Below, in pieces: positions 8,228 to 15,825 of a DNA stretch of 64,000 nucleotides; position 1 is the stretch's first letter, and every line of letters begins with the position of its first letter. The notes below the pieces were generated by a model that had not been told where the DNA came from, searched no databases, and saw only the letters and a list, made by a program, of their open reading frames with translations. The stretch is taken from positions 434,001 through 498,000 of the forward strand of contig NZ_JACIJJ010000002.1 of the NCBI RefSeq assembly GCF_014199325.1, written 5' to 3'. Origin of the DNA: Sphingomonas yantingensis (GTDB lineage: Bacteria > Pseudomonadota > Alphaproteobacteria > Sphingomonadales > Sphingomonadaceae). A program made the position numbers and the translations under genes.

Positions 8228-8781
8228 CGGGCTACTCCGGGAAGTGCGGCAACCGGCAATTGCCGGGCGGCAATCGCTTGCCGCCCGCCGGCAAAGCCGA
8301 CCGAGAGAAGGACGTGGCGGCCATTGGCGCCCGCGTCGGTGGAAATGGCGATGCGATCGCGCGAAACGGCACCCGCGCGGACGAGCGCGGCAGCGACGGC
8401 GCGCGCGCGATCGGCGGCGAGGATGGGGGCCGAGAGCGTCAGCGGGTCGCGATCCGCCTCGCTCCCCTCGGTCGATCCGGTGACGGTGATCGTGGTACGC
8501 GGATCGGCCGCGGCCTCGCGCGCCCAATCGATCAGGTGCCCGATCGGCGGCAGGCCGGCGTCTGCGACCGCGAAGCCGCGCACCGCCGCACGCTCCAGCG
8601 TGATCGGCTCCGCCTCGGGCAGGGGGGCGTCGAAGCCCTTGCGGATCGCGGCGGCAAGCTGTTGCTTGTCGAGCTGCGTCGCCTGAACGAACACGAAGAA
8701 GCCGACGAGCAGCAGACAGAGGTCGGCGAGCGTCACCAGCCAGAGCGGGCGGCCGCGCTCGATGTCGTCGAAACGGGTCAT
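8224..8781 (-). CDS. Short MotB/OmpA-like stator protein
   Basis: A 185-residue protein with one membrane helix near the N terminus (PLWLVTLADLCLLLVGFFVF). The aspartate in TLAD occupies the place of the proton-carrying Asp of MotB. An OmpA-like peptidoglycan-binding region follows at residues about 95-165 (TVTGSTEGSEAD, then LAADRARAVAAALVRAG). It is only about half the length of the MotB at 19344-20354. Start and stop are coupled by 4-bp overlaps to the MotA-like and flgA genes. Probably half of a second proton-driven stator pair. The 3' end contains a dense cluster of GGCAA/TTGCC palindromes (8246-8294). Confidence 0.75.
   Translation of the reverse strand: MTRFDDIERGRPLWLVTLADLCLLLVGFFVFVQATQLDKQQLAAAIRKGFDAPLPEAEPITLERAAVRGFAVADAGLPPIGHLIDWAREAAADPRTTITVTGSTEGSEADRDPLTLSAPILAADRARAVAAALVRAGAVSRDRIAISTDAGANGRHVLLSVGFAGGRQAIAARQLPVAALPGVAR
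8246..8294. promoter_or_regulatory. Cluster of GGCAA/TTGCC half-sites inside the motB-like gene
   Basis: Six heptamers of the type SCGGCAA or its complement lie within 49 bp: 8246, 8253, 8260, 8267, 8278 and 8288. CCGGCAATTGCCGG at 8253-8266 is a perfect 14-bp palindrome, and GCGGCAA-TCGC-TTGCCGC at 8267-8284 is a perfect inverted repeat with a 4-base spacer. The same motif is concentrated in the flgB/motA-like divergent promoter, so these are likely binding sites of a flagellar enhancer-binding protein. Confidence 0.5.
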
Positions 8782-9422
8782 GCCGCGACGCTCGCGCGCG
8801 GGCGCTCGCGCCGGGCGAGCGCGACCAGCGGCGCCTCAAGCCGCTCGCGCTCGAACGCCTCGACGCGGGCGAGGCGGCGCAGTCGGCCGGCGATCGGCTG
8901 GGCGATGAGGTTGCCGATCACCGCGCCGTAGAGTGTGGCGAGGAGGGCGACGGCCATTGCCGGGCCGATCACCGACGGGTCCTGCATCGCGGTGAACATG
9001 CGGACGAGGCCGACGATCGTGCCGATCAGGCCGAAGGCGGGCGCCGCCTCGGCGATGCTCGACCAGACCTCGACCACGGCGAGGTGGCGCTCGATCCGGG
9101 CCTCGCGCGCGCGGACGATCGCAGCCTGCACCGCTTCGGCCGGGTCGGCATCGACGATCATCCGGACCGCCAGCGAGACGTCGGGATCGTCGATCACCGA
9201 CCGGTCGAGCGCCATCGGCCCGTGCTTTCGCGCGATGCGGGCGAGCGCGGCGATCTGCTCGACCTCGACGTCCATCCGCGGTGCGCGTCGGGCGAGCACG
9301 CGAAGCGCGCCGACCGCACGCAAGAGCAGCGCGGACGGGAAGCGGACGAGACTGGCGACCGCGACACCGCCCAGCACGATGGCGGCGGCGACGGGATCGG
9401 CAAAGGTCGCGAGCGGGTTCAT
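8778..9422 (-). CDS. Short MotA/ExbB-like stator protein
   Basis: The 214-residue product has hydrophobic segments at residues about 8-30, 135-160 and 168-195, and the MotA/TolQ/ExbB channel signature PAFGLIGTIVGLVRMF followed by LYGAVIGNLIAQPI. It forms a proton-channel subunit with the MotB-like protein encoded next, with which it shares a 4-bp overlap. It differs clearly from the 287-residue MotA at 18479-19342. The ATG at 9422 is used because the N terminus resembles MotA; the sigma-54 promoter at 9435-9450 would start transcription about 2 nt before it, so either the mRNA is essentially leaderless or the true start is internal. No Shine-Dalgarno precedes the ATG. Confidence 0.8.
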   Translation of the reverse strand: MNPLATFADPVAAAIVLGGVAVASLVRFPSALLLRAVGALRVLARRAPRMDVEVEQIAALARIARKHGPMALDRSVIDDPDVSLAVRMIVDADPAEAVQAAIVRAREARIERHLAVVEVWSSIAEAAPAFGLIGTIVGLVRMFTAMQDPSVIGPAMAVALLATLYGAVIGNLIAQPIAGRLRRLARVEAFERERLEAPLVALARRERPRASVAA

Positions 9423-9434
9423 GCGCGTCGGTGC

Positions 9435-9450
9435 AGCAAGAGCCGTGCCA
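9435..9450 (-). promoter_or_regulatory. Sigma-54 promoter of the motA-like/motB-like/flgA operon
   Basis: The minus-strand sequence TGGCACGGCTCTTGCT has GG and GC elements separated by 10 bases and fits the sigma-54 consensus throughout. The predicted +1 is near 9424, only two bases before the ATG at 9422. Confidence 0.8.
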
Positions 9451-9507
9451 TTGCCGGCGCGTTGCCGGTTTGCCGCTTTTGCCGGCCCGGCGGCAAATCG
9501 TTGCCGG
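9451..9507. promoter_or_regulatory. Enhancer-like cluster between divergent flagellar operons
   Basis: TTGCCGG-type heptamers occur at 9451, 9462, 9470, 9479 and 9501, with an inverted copy GCGGCAA at 9490. The last two form GCGGCAA-ATCG-TTGCCGG, an inverted repeat with a 4-base spacer. The cluster lies between two outward-facing sigma-54 promoters (9435-9450 and 9549-9564), the usual arrangement for an NtrC/FlbD-type activator serving both operons. Confidence 0.6.
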
Positions 9508-9548
9508 TTTGGCTGCTGAAAACTCGTCGACGATGACCTCGCCAAAAC

Positions 9549-9564
9549 TGGCACGCCCCTTGCT
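9549..9564 (+). promoter_or_regulatory. Sigma-54 promoter of the flgB operon
   Basis: TGGCACGCCCCTTGCT matches the sigma-54 -24/-12 consensus with exact 10-base separation of GG and GC. The predicted start near 9575 leaves a 35-nt leader containing AAAGGAGG before the flgB ATG at 9610. Confidence 0.88.
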
Positions 9565-9609
9565 GATAACCCGCCGACGAAACCCGCGAACCACGAAAGG
9601 AGGCGGACC

Positions 9610-9963
9610 ATGGCGAATGAAGGACTGTTCGGCGTACACGGCACCGCCCTCCAGTTGCGGTCGCAGCGGATGGGGACGCTGGCGTCGAACATCGCCAATG
9701 CCTCGACCCCCGGCTATCAGGCCAAGGACATCGACTTCCAGGCGGCGCTGCGCGGGGCGGAGGCACCGGGCGGGCGGCTCGACATGGCGGTGACCGCCGC
9801 GACCAAGTACCGCGTGCCGCTTCAGGCGTCGATCGACGGCAACACCGTCGAGCTCTCGACCGAGCAGACCGCCTTTGCCGAGAACGCCGTCGCCTATCAG
9901 ACGACGCTGGCGTTCCTCAACGGCCGCATCAACACCATCACCCGCGCGCTGAAGGGCGAATGA
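9610..9963 (+). CDS. flgB: Flagellar proximal rod protein FlgB
   Basis: FlgB is a proximal rod subunit. The 117-residue product is at the short end of the family but has the rod-protein N-terminal motif (TLASNIANASTPGYQAKDID, residues about 22-41) and a C-terminal helix ending in the AYQTTLAFLNGRIN segment. A strong Shine-Dalgarno (AAAGGAGG) lies 8 nt before the ATG. It is the first gene of flgBCDEFGHIJKL, transcribed from the sigma-54 promoter at 9549-9564, and its stop overlaps flgC by 4 bp. Confidence 0.94.
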   Translation: MANEGLFGVHGTALQLRSQRMGTLASNIANASTPGYQAKDIDFQAALRGAEAPGGRLDMAVTAATKYRVPLQASIDGNTVELSTEQTAFAENAVAYQTTLAFLNGRINTITRALKGE

Positions 9964-10385
9964 CGATGGCGCTTCCCGGCAGCAATCCGATGAACATCTT
10001 CCAGGTCTCGGGCCGCGCCATGTCGGCGCAGCTCGTGCGGATGAACACCACCGCCTCCAACCTCGCCAATGCGGGCGCCGTCTCCTCGAGCGAGGCGGCC
10101 GCCTATCGCACGATGAAGCCGGTCTTCCGCACGCATTTCGATGCGGCGAGCCAGATGGCGACCGTCGACGTCGAGCAGGTCAAGACCGCGGGCGAGGCGC
10201 CGACCAAGCGCTACGATCCCGGCAACCCGCTGGCCGATGCCGAGGGCAATGTCTGGGAAAGCGCGGTCGACGAGACGCGCGAGCTTGTCGACATGATGGA
10301 GGCGGCGCGCAGCTATCAGAACAATGTCGAGGTGATGCAGACGGCCAAGTCGCTCATCACCGAAACCCTCCGGCTGGGACGCTAA
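9960..10385 (+). CDS. flgC: Flagellar proximal rod protein FlgC
   Basis: A 141-residue rod subunit. It shows the N-terminal MNTTASNLANAGAVSSSEAA motif of flagellar axial proteins, the FlgC-typical YDPGNPLADAEGNVW in the middle (residues about 82-97), and the C-terminal MMEAARSYQNNVEVMQTAKS heptad helix. The start ATG overlaps the flgB stop as ATGA; a second in-frame ATG two codons later is possible. FlgC stacks with FlgB, FlgF and FliE to form the proximal rod. Confidence 0.95.
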   Translation: MTMALPGSNPMNIFQVSGRAMSAQLVRMNTTASNLANAGAVSSSEAAAYRTMKPVFRTHFDAASQMATVDVEQVKTAGEAPTKRYDPGNPLADAEGNVWESAVDETRELVDMMEAARSYQNNVEVMQTAKSLITETLRLGR

Positions 10386-10388
10386 ATC

Positions 10389-11072
10389 ATGGCGACGACC
10401 TTCGACAGCACGCTTGCCGGTCTTGGCATCAACCGCACTGGCACGACCGATGTGAAAACGATCACCCGCGCCGACCAGCAGAAGATGGGGCAGGACGACT
10501 TCCTCCAGCTGATGACCGCGCAGCTCAAGAACCAGGATCCGTTCTCGCCCGTCGACAACACCCAGATGGTCGCGCAGATGGCGCAGTTCTCGTCGCTCGC
10601 CGGCATCACCGAGATGTCGTCGACGCTGAAGGCGATCGCCGACAAGCTCGGCGGCACGACGATGGGCGACGCGCTCGGCTGGGCGGGCAAGACGGTGCTG
10701 ACCGAAGGGTCGGTCGCCTTCCCGCGAGCCACCGGCGGGCTGGAGGGCGGGGTCGAGCTCGACAAGCCGGCGAGCGACGTCACCGTCACGATCAGCGACA
10801 TGAACGGCGGCGTCCTCAAGACGATCAGCCTCGGCGCGCAAAAGGCGGGCACCGCCAATTTCGACTGGGACGGCAAGACCGAGGCGGGCGACGCCGCCGG
10901 CAACGGCCCGTTCAAGGTGTCGGTAGCCGCCAGCGACGGCGCCGCCCCGGTCACCGCGCGCGGCCTCGTCTGGTCGCCGGTCGCGTCGGTTTCGCTTTCG
11001 AACGGGGAGCCGATGCTGACGCTCCCCGGCATCGGTCAAATCAAGACAAGCGCCGTCCGCTCGGTCGGCTGA
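10389..11072 (+). CDS. flgD: Flagellar hook cap/scaffold protein FlgD
   Basis: FlgD caps the growing hook and is lost afterwards. The 227-residue product has the conserved N-terminal region at residues about 30-75 (MGQDDFLQLMTAQLKNQDPF followed by VDNTQMVAQMAQFSS), and a C-terminal FlgD Ig-like region (GTANFDWDGKTEAGDAAGNG). The start lies 3 nt after the flgC stop. The first 30 residues are variable and likely disordered, as expected for an exported substrate. Confidence 0.95.
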   Translation: MATTFDSTLAGLGINRTGTTDVKTITRADQQKMGQDDFLQLMTAQLKNQDPFSPVDNTQMVAQMAQFSSLAGITEMSSTLKAIADKLGGTTMGDALGWAGKTVLTEGSVAFPRATGGLEGGVELDKPASDVTVTISDMNGGVLKTISLGAQKAGTANFDWDGKTEAGDAAGNGPFKVSVAASDGAAPVTARGLVWSPVASVSLSNGEPMLTLPGIGQIKTSAVRSVG

Positions 11073-11097
11073 ACCCGTTTCAAAAAGGAAGAAGCAC

Positions 11098-12366
11098 ATG
11101 TCCTTTTACACCTCGCTCAGCGGGCTTCAGGCCAGCCAGAAGGAAATGTCGACGATCAGCCACAACCTGGCGAACGTCGCGACCGACGGCTTCAAGAAGA
11201 GCCGCGTCGAGTTCGCCGACGTCATCGCCTCCAGCGTGACGGTCAGCCCCAACGCCCAGGTCGGCTCGGGCGTCGTGACCAAGGCGATCCGCCAGCAGTT
11301 CGGGCAGGGCAACCTCATCCAGACCGGCGGGGCGTTCGACCTGGTCGTATCGGGTGACGGCTTCTTCATGACCAAGCCCGCCAGCGAAGGCAGCCAGACC
11401 ACCTACACGCGCAACGGCGGCTTCAACGTCGATAACGAGCGTTACGTCGTCGACGGCAACGGCAGCCGGCTTCAGGTCTATCCGGTCGACGGGTCGGGTG
11501 CGGTGATCGCCAGCGGGATCGACGGCCTCGTCAACCTGCGCCTGCCGGAATCGAGCGGCACGCCGAAGGCGACAGGAAATGTCGGCCTCGACCTCAACCT
11601 CAACGCCGGTGCATCGCTGCCGGCCAAGGCGTTCGATCGCCTCGATGCCTCGACCTACAACCAGTCGACGCAGACGACGATCTATGACGGCAACGGCAAT
11701 CCCGTGACGATGACCAACTACATGGTCCGCACCAAGGCGCCGACCGTCGCCGATCCCACCAGCGAGTGGAAGGTGTACAGCTTCGTCGGCGACACGCAGC
11801 TCGGCACCGATCCCGCCAATCCGCAGCCGGTCACACTCTCCTTCGACAGCACGGGTGTCATGACTGCGCCGACCGCGGCGACGCAATTCGGTGCTTTCAC
11901 GCCGGCCGGGTCGAGCGCCGAGCAGACGCTGAGTCTCAATTTCGCCGGCACCGCGCAGTCGGCCTCGCCCTTCTCGGTCGTCAACCGCAGCCAGGACGGC
12001 TCGGCGGTGGGCAAGATTCAATCGGTCGCGGTCGACGAGGCGGGCACCGTGCGCGCCACCTTCTCGAACGGCGATACCAAGGCGCTGGGCAAGGTCGCGC
12101 TCGCCAATTTCTCGAACCCCACCGGCCTGCGCCAGATGGGCAACAGTAACTGGGCGGCGACCGGCGTCTCCGGCCAGCCGACGCTGGGCGAGGCGGGATC
12201 GAGCGGCTTCGGCGGGCTGATGAGCGGCATCGTCGAAGGCTCGAACGTCGACATCACCGAGGAGCTGGTCGCGCTGATCGCGGCGCAGCGCAATTTCCAG
12301 GCGAATGCGAAGGCGCTCGATACGTCGAGCCAGATTTCGCAGACGATCTTCAACATCCGTTCGTAA
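11098..12366 (+). CDS. flgE: Flagellar hook protein FlgE
   Basis: FlgE polymerises into the hook. The 422-residue product carries the axial-protein N terminus (MSFYTSLSGLQASQKEM, then ISHNLANVATDGFKKSRVEF), the FlgE D1/D2 segments (SGDGFFM and TYTRNGGFNVD) and the C-terminal heptad helix ending in ALDTSSQISQTIFNIRS. Length is usual for a hook protein. AAAAAGGAAG lies just before the ATG. It follows flgD after 25 nt without an evident separate promoter. Confidence 0.96.
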   Translation: MSFYTSLSGLQASQKEMSTISHNLANVATDGFKKSRVEFADVIASSVTVSPNAQVGSGVVTKAIRQQFGQGNLIQTGGAFDLVVSGDGFFMTKPASEGSQTTYTRNGGFNVDNERYVVDGNGSRLQVYPVDGSGAVIASGIDGLVNLRLPESSGTPKATGNVGLDLNLNAGASLPAKAFDRLDASTYNQSTQTTIYDGNGNPVTMTNYMVRTKAPTVADPTSEWKVYSFVGDTQLGTDPANPQPVTLSFDSTGVMTAPTAATQFGAFTPAGSSAEQTLSLNFAGTAQSASPFSVVNRSQDGSAVGKIQSVAVDEAGTVRATFSNGDTKALGKVALANFSNPTGLRQMGNSNWAATGVSGQPTLGEAGSSGFGGLMSGIVEGSNVDITEELVALIAAQRNFQANAKALDTSSQISQTIFNIRS

Positions 12367-12393
12367 GCGAAGACGGGGGCAGGGGCTTAGGCG

Positions 12394-13140
12394 ATGGACA
12401 AGATGGTCTATACGGCGCTGTCGGGGCTGAAGAGCCAGATGGCCGCGCAGGGCGTGATCGCCAACAACATCGCCAACGCCTCGACCATCGGATACCGGCA
12501 GGACCGGGTCAGTTTCGAGCGGCTGATGCTCAAGGGCCAGGCGCTCGAGACCCGCTCGCCTGCGGCGGAGGAAGTCGCCGATTTCGACCGGCGCTCGGGC
12601 GCGATCGTGTCGACGGGCCGCAACCTCGACGTCGCGGTCACCAGCGACAGCTGGATCGCGGTGCAGGCGGTGGACGGGACCGAGGCCTATACCCGTCGCG
12701 GCGACATGAAGGTCGCGCTGTCGGGGGTGCTCGAAACCGGCGACGGCTTTCCGGTGATGGGCGAGAACGGGCCGATCACGATCCCGCCGCACGACCGCAT
12801 CATGATTTCCGACGACGGGTCGATCACGATCCAGCCCAAAGGCGCCGAACCCGGCGCGCCGATGCAGGAGGTGGGTCGTCTCAAGTTGGTAAGCGCAGAA
12901 GGGTCGAAAACCAAGAAGGGTCTCGACAATCTGCTCCACGTCGAAAACGGCGGCGTGCTGCCGACCGACATGGCGGCGCGCGTCGCCTCCGGCAGCCTCG
13001 AACAGTCGAACGTGAACCTGACGCAATCGCTGGTCGACATGATCGAGAACCAGCGCGGTTACGAGGTGCAGGCCAACCTGCTCGCCGAAGCCAAGAAGAT
13101 GGACGAACAGAGCGCATCGCTGATGCGCATCCAGGGTTAA
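12394..13140 (+). CDS. flgF: Flagellar proximal rod protein FlgF
   Basis: A 248-residue rod protein. Diagnostic parts are MDKMVYTALSGLKSQMAAQ at the N terminus, NNIANASTIGYRQDRVSFE, the central AVQAVDGTEAYTRRGDM, and the C-terminal QSLVDMIENQRGYEVQANLL. FlgF and FlgG are paralogues; this one has the FlgF-type N terminus and shorter middle, and precedes flgG by 12 nt as usual. Confidence 0.94.
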   Translation: MDKMVYTALSGLKSQMAAQGVIANNIANASTIGYRQDRVSFERLMLKGQALETRSPAAEEVADFDRRSGAIVSTGRNLDVAVTSDSWIAVQAVDGTEAYTRRGDMKVALSGVLETGDGFPVMGENGPITIPPHDRIMISDDGSITIQPKGAEPGAPMQEVGRLKLVSAEGSKTKKGLDNLLHVENGGVLPTDMAARVASGSLEQSNVNLTQSLVDMIENQRGYEVQANLLAEAKKMDEQSASLMRIQG

Positions 13141-13152
13141 GGAGACGCCCCG

Positions 13153-13941
13153 ATGGGTAACGCCGCCATGCACATCGCACGCACCGGGCTCGATGCCCAG
13201 GACATGCGGATGCGCGTCATCTCGAACAACCTCGCCAACGTGAACACCACGGGCTTCAAGCGCGACCGGGCGAGCTTCGAGACGCTGGCCTATCAGGTCG
13301 TGACCGCCGCCGGGTCGGCGAGCACATCGGAGACGCGCTATGCCACCGGCCTCAACCTCGGCACCGGCGTGCGGGTACAGGGCACCGCGCGCATCAATAC
13401 GCAAGGGTCGCTCCAGACGACGGGCAACAGCCTCGACATGGCGCTGGACGGCGACGGCTTCTTCCAGGTCCAGATGCCGGGCGGCCAGCTCGGCTACACC
13501 CGCGCAGGCAATTTCTCGCGCTCGGCCGAAGGCCTTCTGGTCACTTCCGAGGGGTATCAGGTGATGCCCGGCATCACGATCCCGGAGGGCGCGACGTCGA
13601 TTACGATTGGCGGCGACGGCACCGTGTCGGCGACCGTGCCGGGCCAGACCGACGCCGCGCAGATCGGTCAGATCCAGATCGCGACTTTCCCCAATGCCGC
13701 CGGGCTTCAGGCCGCGGGCGACAATTACCTGACGGAGAATGCCGCGAGTGGTCCCGTCAACCTCGGCATCGCCGGCCAGGACGGCCGCGGCCAGATCCGC
13801 CAGGGGATGCTCGAGGGATCGAACGTCAACGTCGTCGAGGAACTCGTCGACATGATCGAGACGCAGCGCGCCTATGAGGTCAATTCCAAGATGATCTCGG
13901 CCACGGACGAGATGCTGAAATATGTCAACCAGAACCTCTGA
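13153..13941 (+). CDS. flgG: Flagellar distal rod protein FlgG
   Basis: FlgG builds the distal rod crossing the peptidoglycan and outer membrane. The 262-residue product has the characteristic IARTGLDAQDMRMRVISNNL and NVNTTGFKRDRASFETL N terminus, the central ALDGDGFFQVQMPGGQLGYT, and the C terminus ELVDMIETQRAYEVNSKMIS. GGAGACGCC precedes the ATG. The stop lies 20 nt inside the flgH reading frame. Confidence 0.96.
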   Translation: MGNAAMHIARTGLDAQDMRMRVISNNLANVNTTGFKRDRASFETLAYQVVTAAGSASTSETRYATGLNLGTGVRVQGTARINTQGSLQTTGNSLDMALDGDGFFQVQMPGGQLGYTRAGNFSRSAEGLLVTSEGYQVMPGITIPEGATSITIGGDGTVSATVPGQTDAAQIGQIQIATFPNAAGLQAAGDNYLTENAASGPVNLGIAGQDGRGQIRQGMLEGSNVNVVEELVDMIETQRAYEVNSKMISATDEMLKYVNQNL

Positions 13942-14680
13942 AGTGCGCACCGTGATCGTTCGCCGTCGTCCGGCGCCGTCGAAGTCGGGCTGGGTCGAGT
14001 TCGTCGCCGGGCTCGCGCTCGGCACCGCGGCGCTGGCGATGATCGGCCTCGGCGCCGCGCCCGCGCATGCGCAAATCTTCGGCAAGAAGGGCCCGCGCGA
14101 GGATTATTCGGCGACGATGCCCGCCGCCCAGCCGGCGCGTGCGCCCAATGGATCGATCTTTCAGGCCAGCGACGGCTATGCCGCGCTGTACGAGGGGCAG
14201 CGCGCGCGCCGCGTCGGCGATCCGCTGACGATCGTGCTGGTCGAGCGGACCGCGGCGTCGAAGTCGGCGACCTCGAATCTCGACAGCAAGGGCGGCTTCG
14301 GCATCACCCCGCCGTCGACCGGCGCGCTCAACCTGTTCAACCAGACCGACGCCAGCGTCAGCGGCAATCGCGGCTTCAAGGGGCAGGGCAGCAGCGACCA
14401 ATCGAACGCGCTGTCGGGCGAGGTCAGCGTGACCGTCGCCGAAGTCTATCCCAACGGTACGATGCTGGTGCAGGGGCAGAAGCGCGTGACGCTCAATCGC
14501 GGCGACGAGTTCGTGCAGATCAAGGGGATCGTGCGCACGATCGACGTCGATGCGAGCAACCGCGTCGCCTCCACCCGCGTCGCCGATGCCAAGATCAGCT
14601 ACACCGGCAAGGGCGACGTCGCCCGCGCCAGCCGCCAGGGCTGGCTCAGCCGCTTCTTCCAGGTCGTGAGCCCCTTCTGA
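13922..14680 (+). CDS. flgH: Flagellar L-ring protein FlgH without lipobox
   Basis: FlgH forms the outer-membrane L-ring. The 252-residue product shows the family core (NGSIFQASDGYAALYEGQRA, then VGDPLTIVLVERTAASK) and the C-terminal VRTIDVDASNRVASTRVADA with the ending GWLSRFFQVVSPF. FlgH is usually a lipoprotein, but here the N terminus has a long basic stretch and a signal sequence ending PAHA|Q with no cysteine; the whole protein lacks cysteine. The ATG at 13922 overlaps flgG by 20 bp; a GTG at 13943 just after the flgG stop would remove seven residues and is an alternative. The stop overlaps flgI by one base. Confidence 0.93.
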   Translation: MSTRTSEVRTVIVRRRPAPSKSGWVEFVAGLALGTAALAMIGLGAAPAHAQIFGKKGPREDYSATMPAAQPARAPNGSIFQASDGYAALYEGQRARRVGDPLTIVLVERTAASKSATSNLDSKGGFGITPPSTGALNLFNQTDASVSGNRGFKGQGSSDQSNALSGEVSVTVAEVYPNGTMLVQGQKRVTLNRGDEFVQIKGIVRTIDVDASNRVASTRVADAKISYTGKGDVARASRQGWLSRFFQVVSPF

Positions 14681-15825
14681 TGATGGACCTGCCCGCCATG
14701 CTTCGACGCCTGTTCCCCGCGCGGCCGGTGCCGCTGTGGACGCTGATCGCGCTCGCCTTCGTCTCGGCGCTGGCCGCACCTGCGCATGCGGAGCGGATCA
14801 AGGACCTCGGCACCTTTCAGGGCATCCGCGCCAACCAGCTGACGGGCTACGGCATCGTCGTCGGGCTGCCGGGCACGGGCGACGACAACCTCGAATACAC
14901 CGTCCAGTCGATGAAGGGTGTCACGTCGCGCTTCGGCTTTCAGCTGCCACCGGGGATCAATCCGGCGCTGAAGAACGCGGCGGTCGTCATGATTACCGCC
15001 GAGCTGCCGGCCTTTTCCAAGCCCGGCCAGCGGATCGACATCACCGTCGCCTCGATGGGCAAGGCCAAAAGCCTGCGCGGCGGCGCGCTGATCCTGACGC
15101 CGCTCTACGGCGCGGACGGCCAGATCTACGCGATGGCGCAGGGCAATCTGGCAGTCGGCGGCCTCGGCGTCGACGGCGCGGACGGGTCGAAGATCGTCGT
15201 CAACATTCCCTCCTCGGGCCGCATTCCCGATGGTGCCACCGTCGAGCGCGCGGTCGAGACCGGATTCGACACCGCGCCGCAGCTGACCTTCAACCTCGCC
15301 CGCGCCGACTTCACCACGGCGCAGCGCGTGGCCGCGGCGATCAACGGCCGCTTCGGCATGATGACCGCGCGCGCGACCGATGCCGTGTCGGTCAGCGTCG
15401 CCGCCCCGCCGGGCGCGGACCTGCGCACGCAGATGATGAGCCAGATCGAGAACCTGCCGGTGGAGGCAGCGGAAGCGGCGGCGCGCGTCATCGTCAACGC
15501 CCGCACCGGCACCGTCGTCATTAACTCGGCCGTGCGCGTCGCGCCCGCCGCGGTAACACACGGTAAACTAACTGTGCGTATCGACGAGGCTCAGCAGGTG
15601 GTCCAGCCCGCGCCATTCAGCCAGGGTCAGACCGCGGTCGAACAGCGCAGCAACGTGGGGGTGCAGGAAGAAGTGAAGCCGATGTTCCTCCTCGATCCGG
15701 GCCCGAAGCTGGCCGACGTGGTCAAGGCGGTGAACGCGATCGGCGCTTCGCCCGCGGATCTTGTCGCCATTCTCGAGGCACTTAAGGAGGCTGGCGCGCT
15801 CAAGGCGGAGCTGGTGGTGCTGTGA
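14680..15825 (+). CDS. flgI: Flagellar P-ring protein FlgI
   Basis: FlgI assembles the periplasmic P-ring with the help of FlgA. The 381-residue product has a signal sequence ending SALAAPAHA|ER at residues about 22-37, then the family start IKDLGTFQGIRANQLTGYGI, the GTGDDN and SMGKAKSLRGG motifs, and a C terminus with VKAVNAIGASPADLVAILEA. The ATG at 14680 overlaps the flgH stop as TGATG; an ATG directly following at 14683 is equally possible. The stop overlaps the flgJ start by 4 bp. Confidence 0.96.
   Translation: MMDLPAMLRRLFPARPVPLWTLIALAFVSALAAPAHAERIKDLGTFQGIRANQLTGYGIVVGLPGTGDDNLEYTVQSMKGVTSRFGFQLPPGINPALKNAAVVMITAELPAFSKPGQRIDITVASMGKAKSLRGGALILTPLYGADGQIYAMAQGNLAVGGLGVDGADGSKIVVNIPSSGRIPDGATVERAVETGFDTAPQLTFNLARADFTTAQRVAAAINGRFGMMTARATDAVSVSVAAPPGADLRTQMMSQIENLPVEAAEAAARVIVNARTGTVVINSAVRVAPAAVTHGKLTVRIDEAQQVVQPAPFSQGQTAVEQRSNVGVQEEVKPMFLLDPGPKLADVVKAVNAIGASPADLVAILEALKEAGALKAELVVL

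Noticed and set aside
11080..14085. A 1001-codon minus-strand open frame opposite flgE-flgG
   Set aside because: It is antisense to three certain flagellar genes, its composition is Arg/His/Ala-rich as expected for a GC-rich shadow frame, and it has no recognisable domain.
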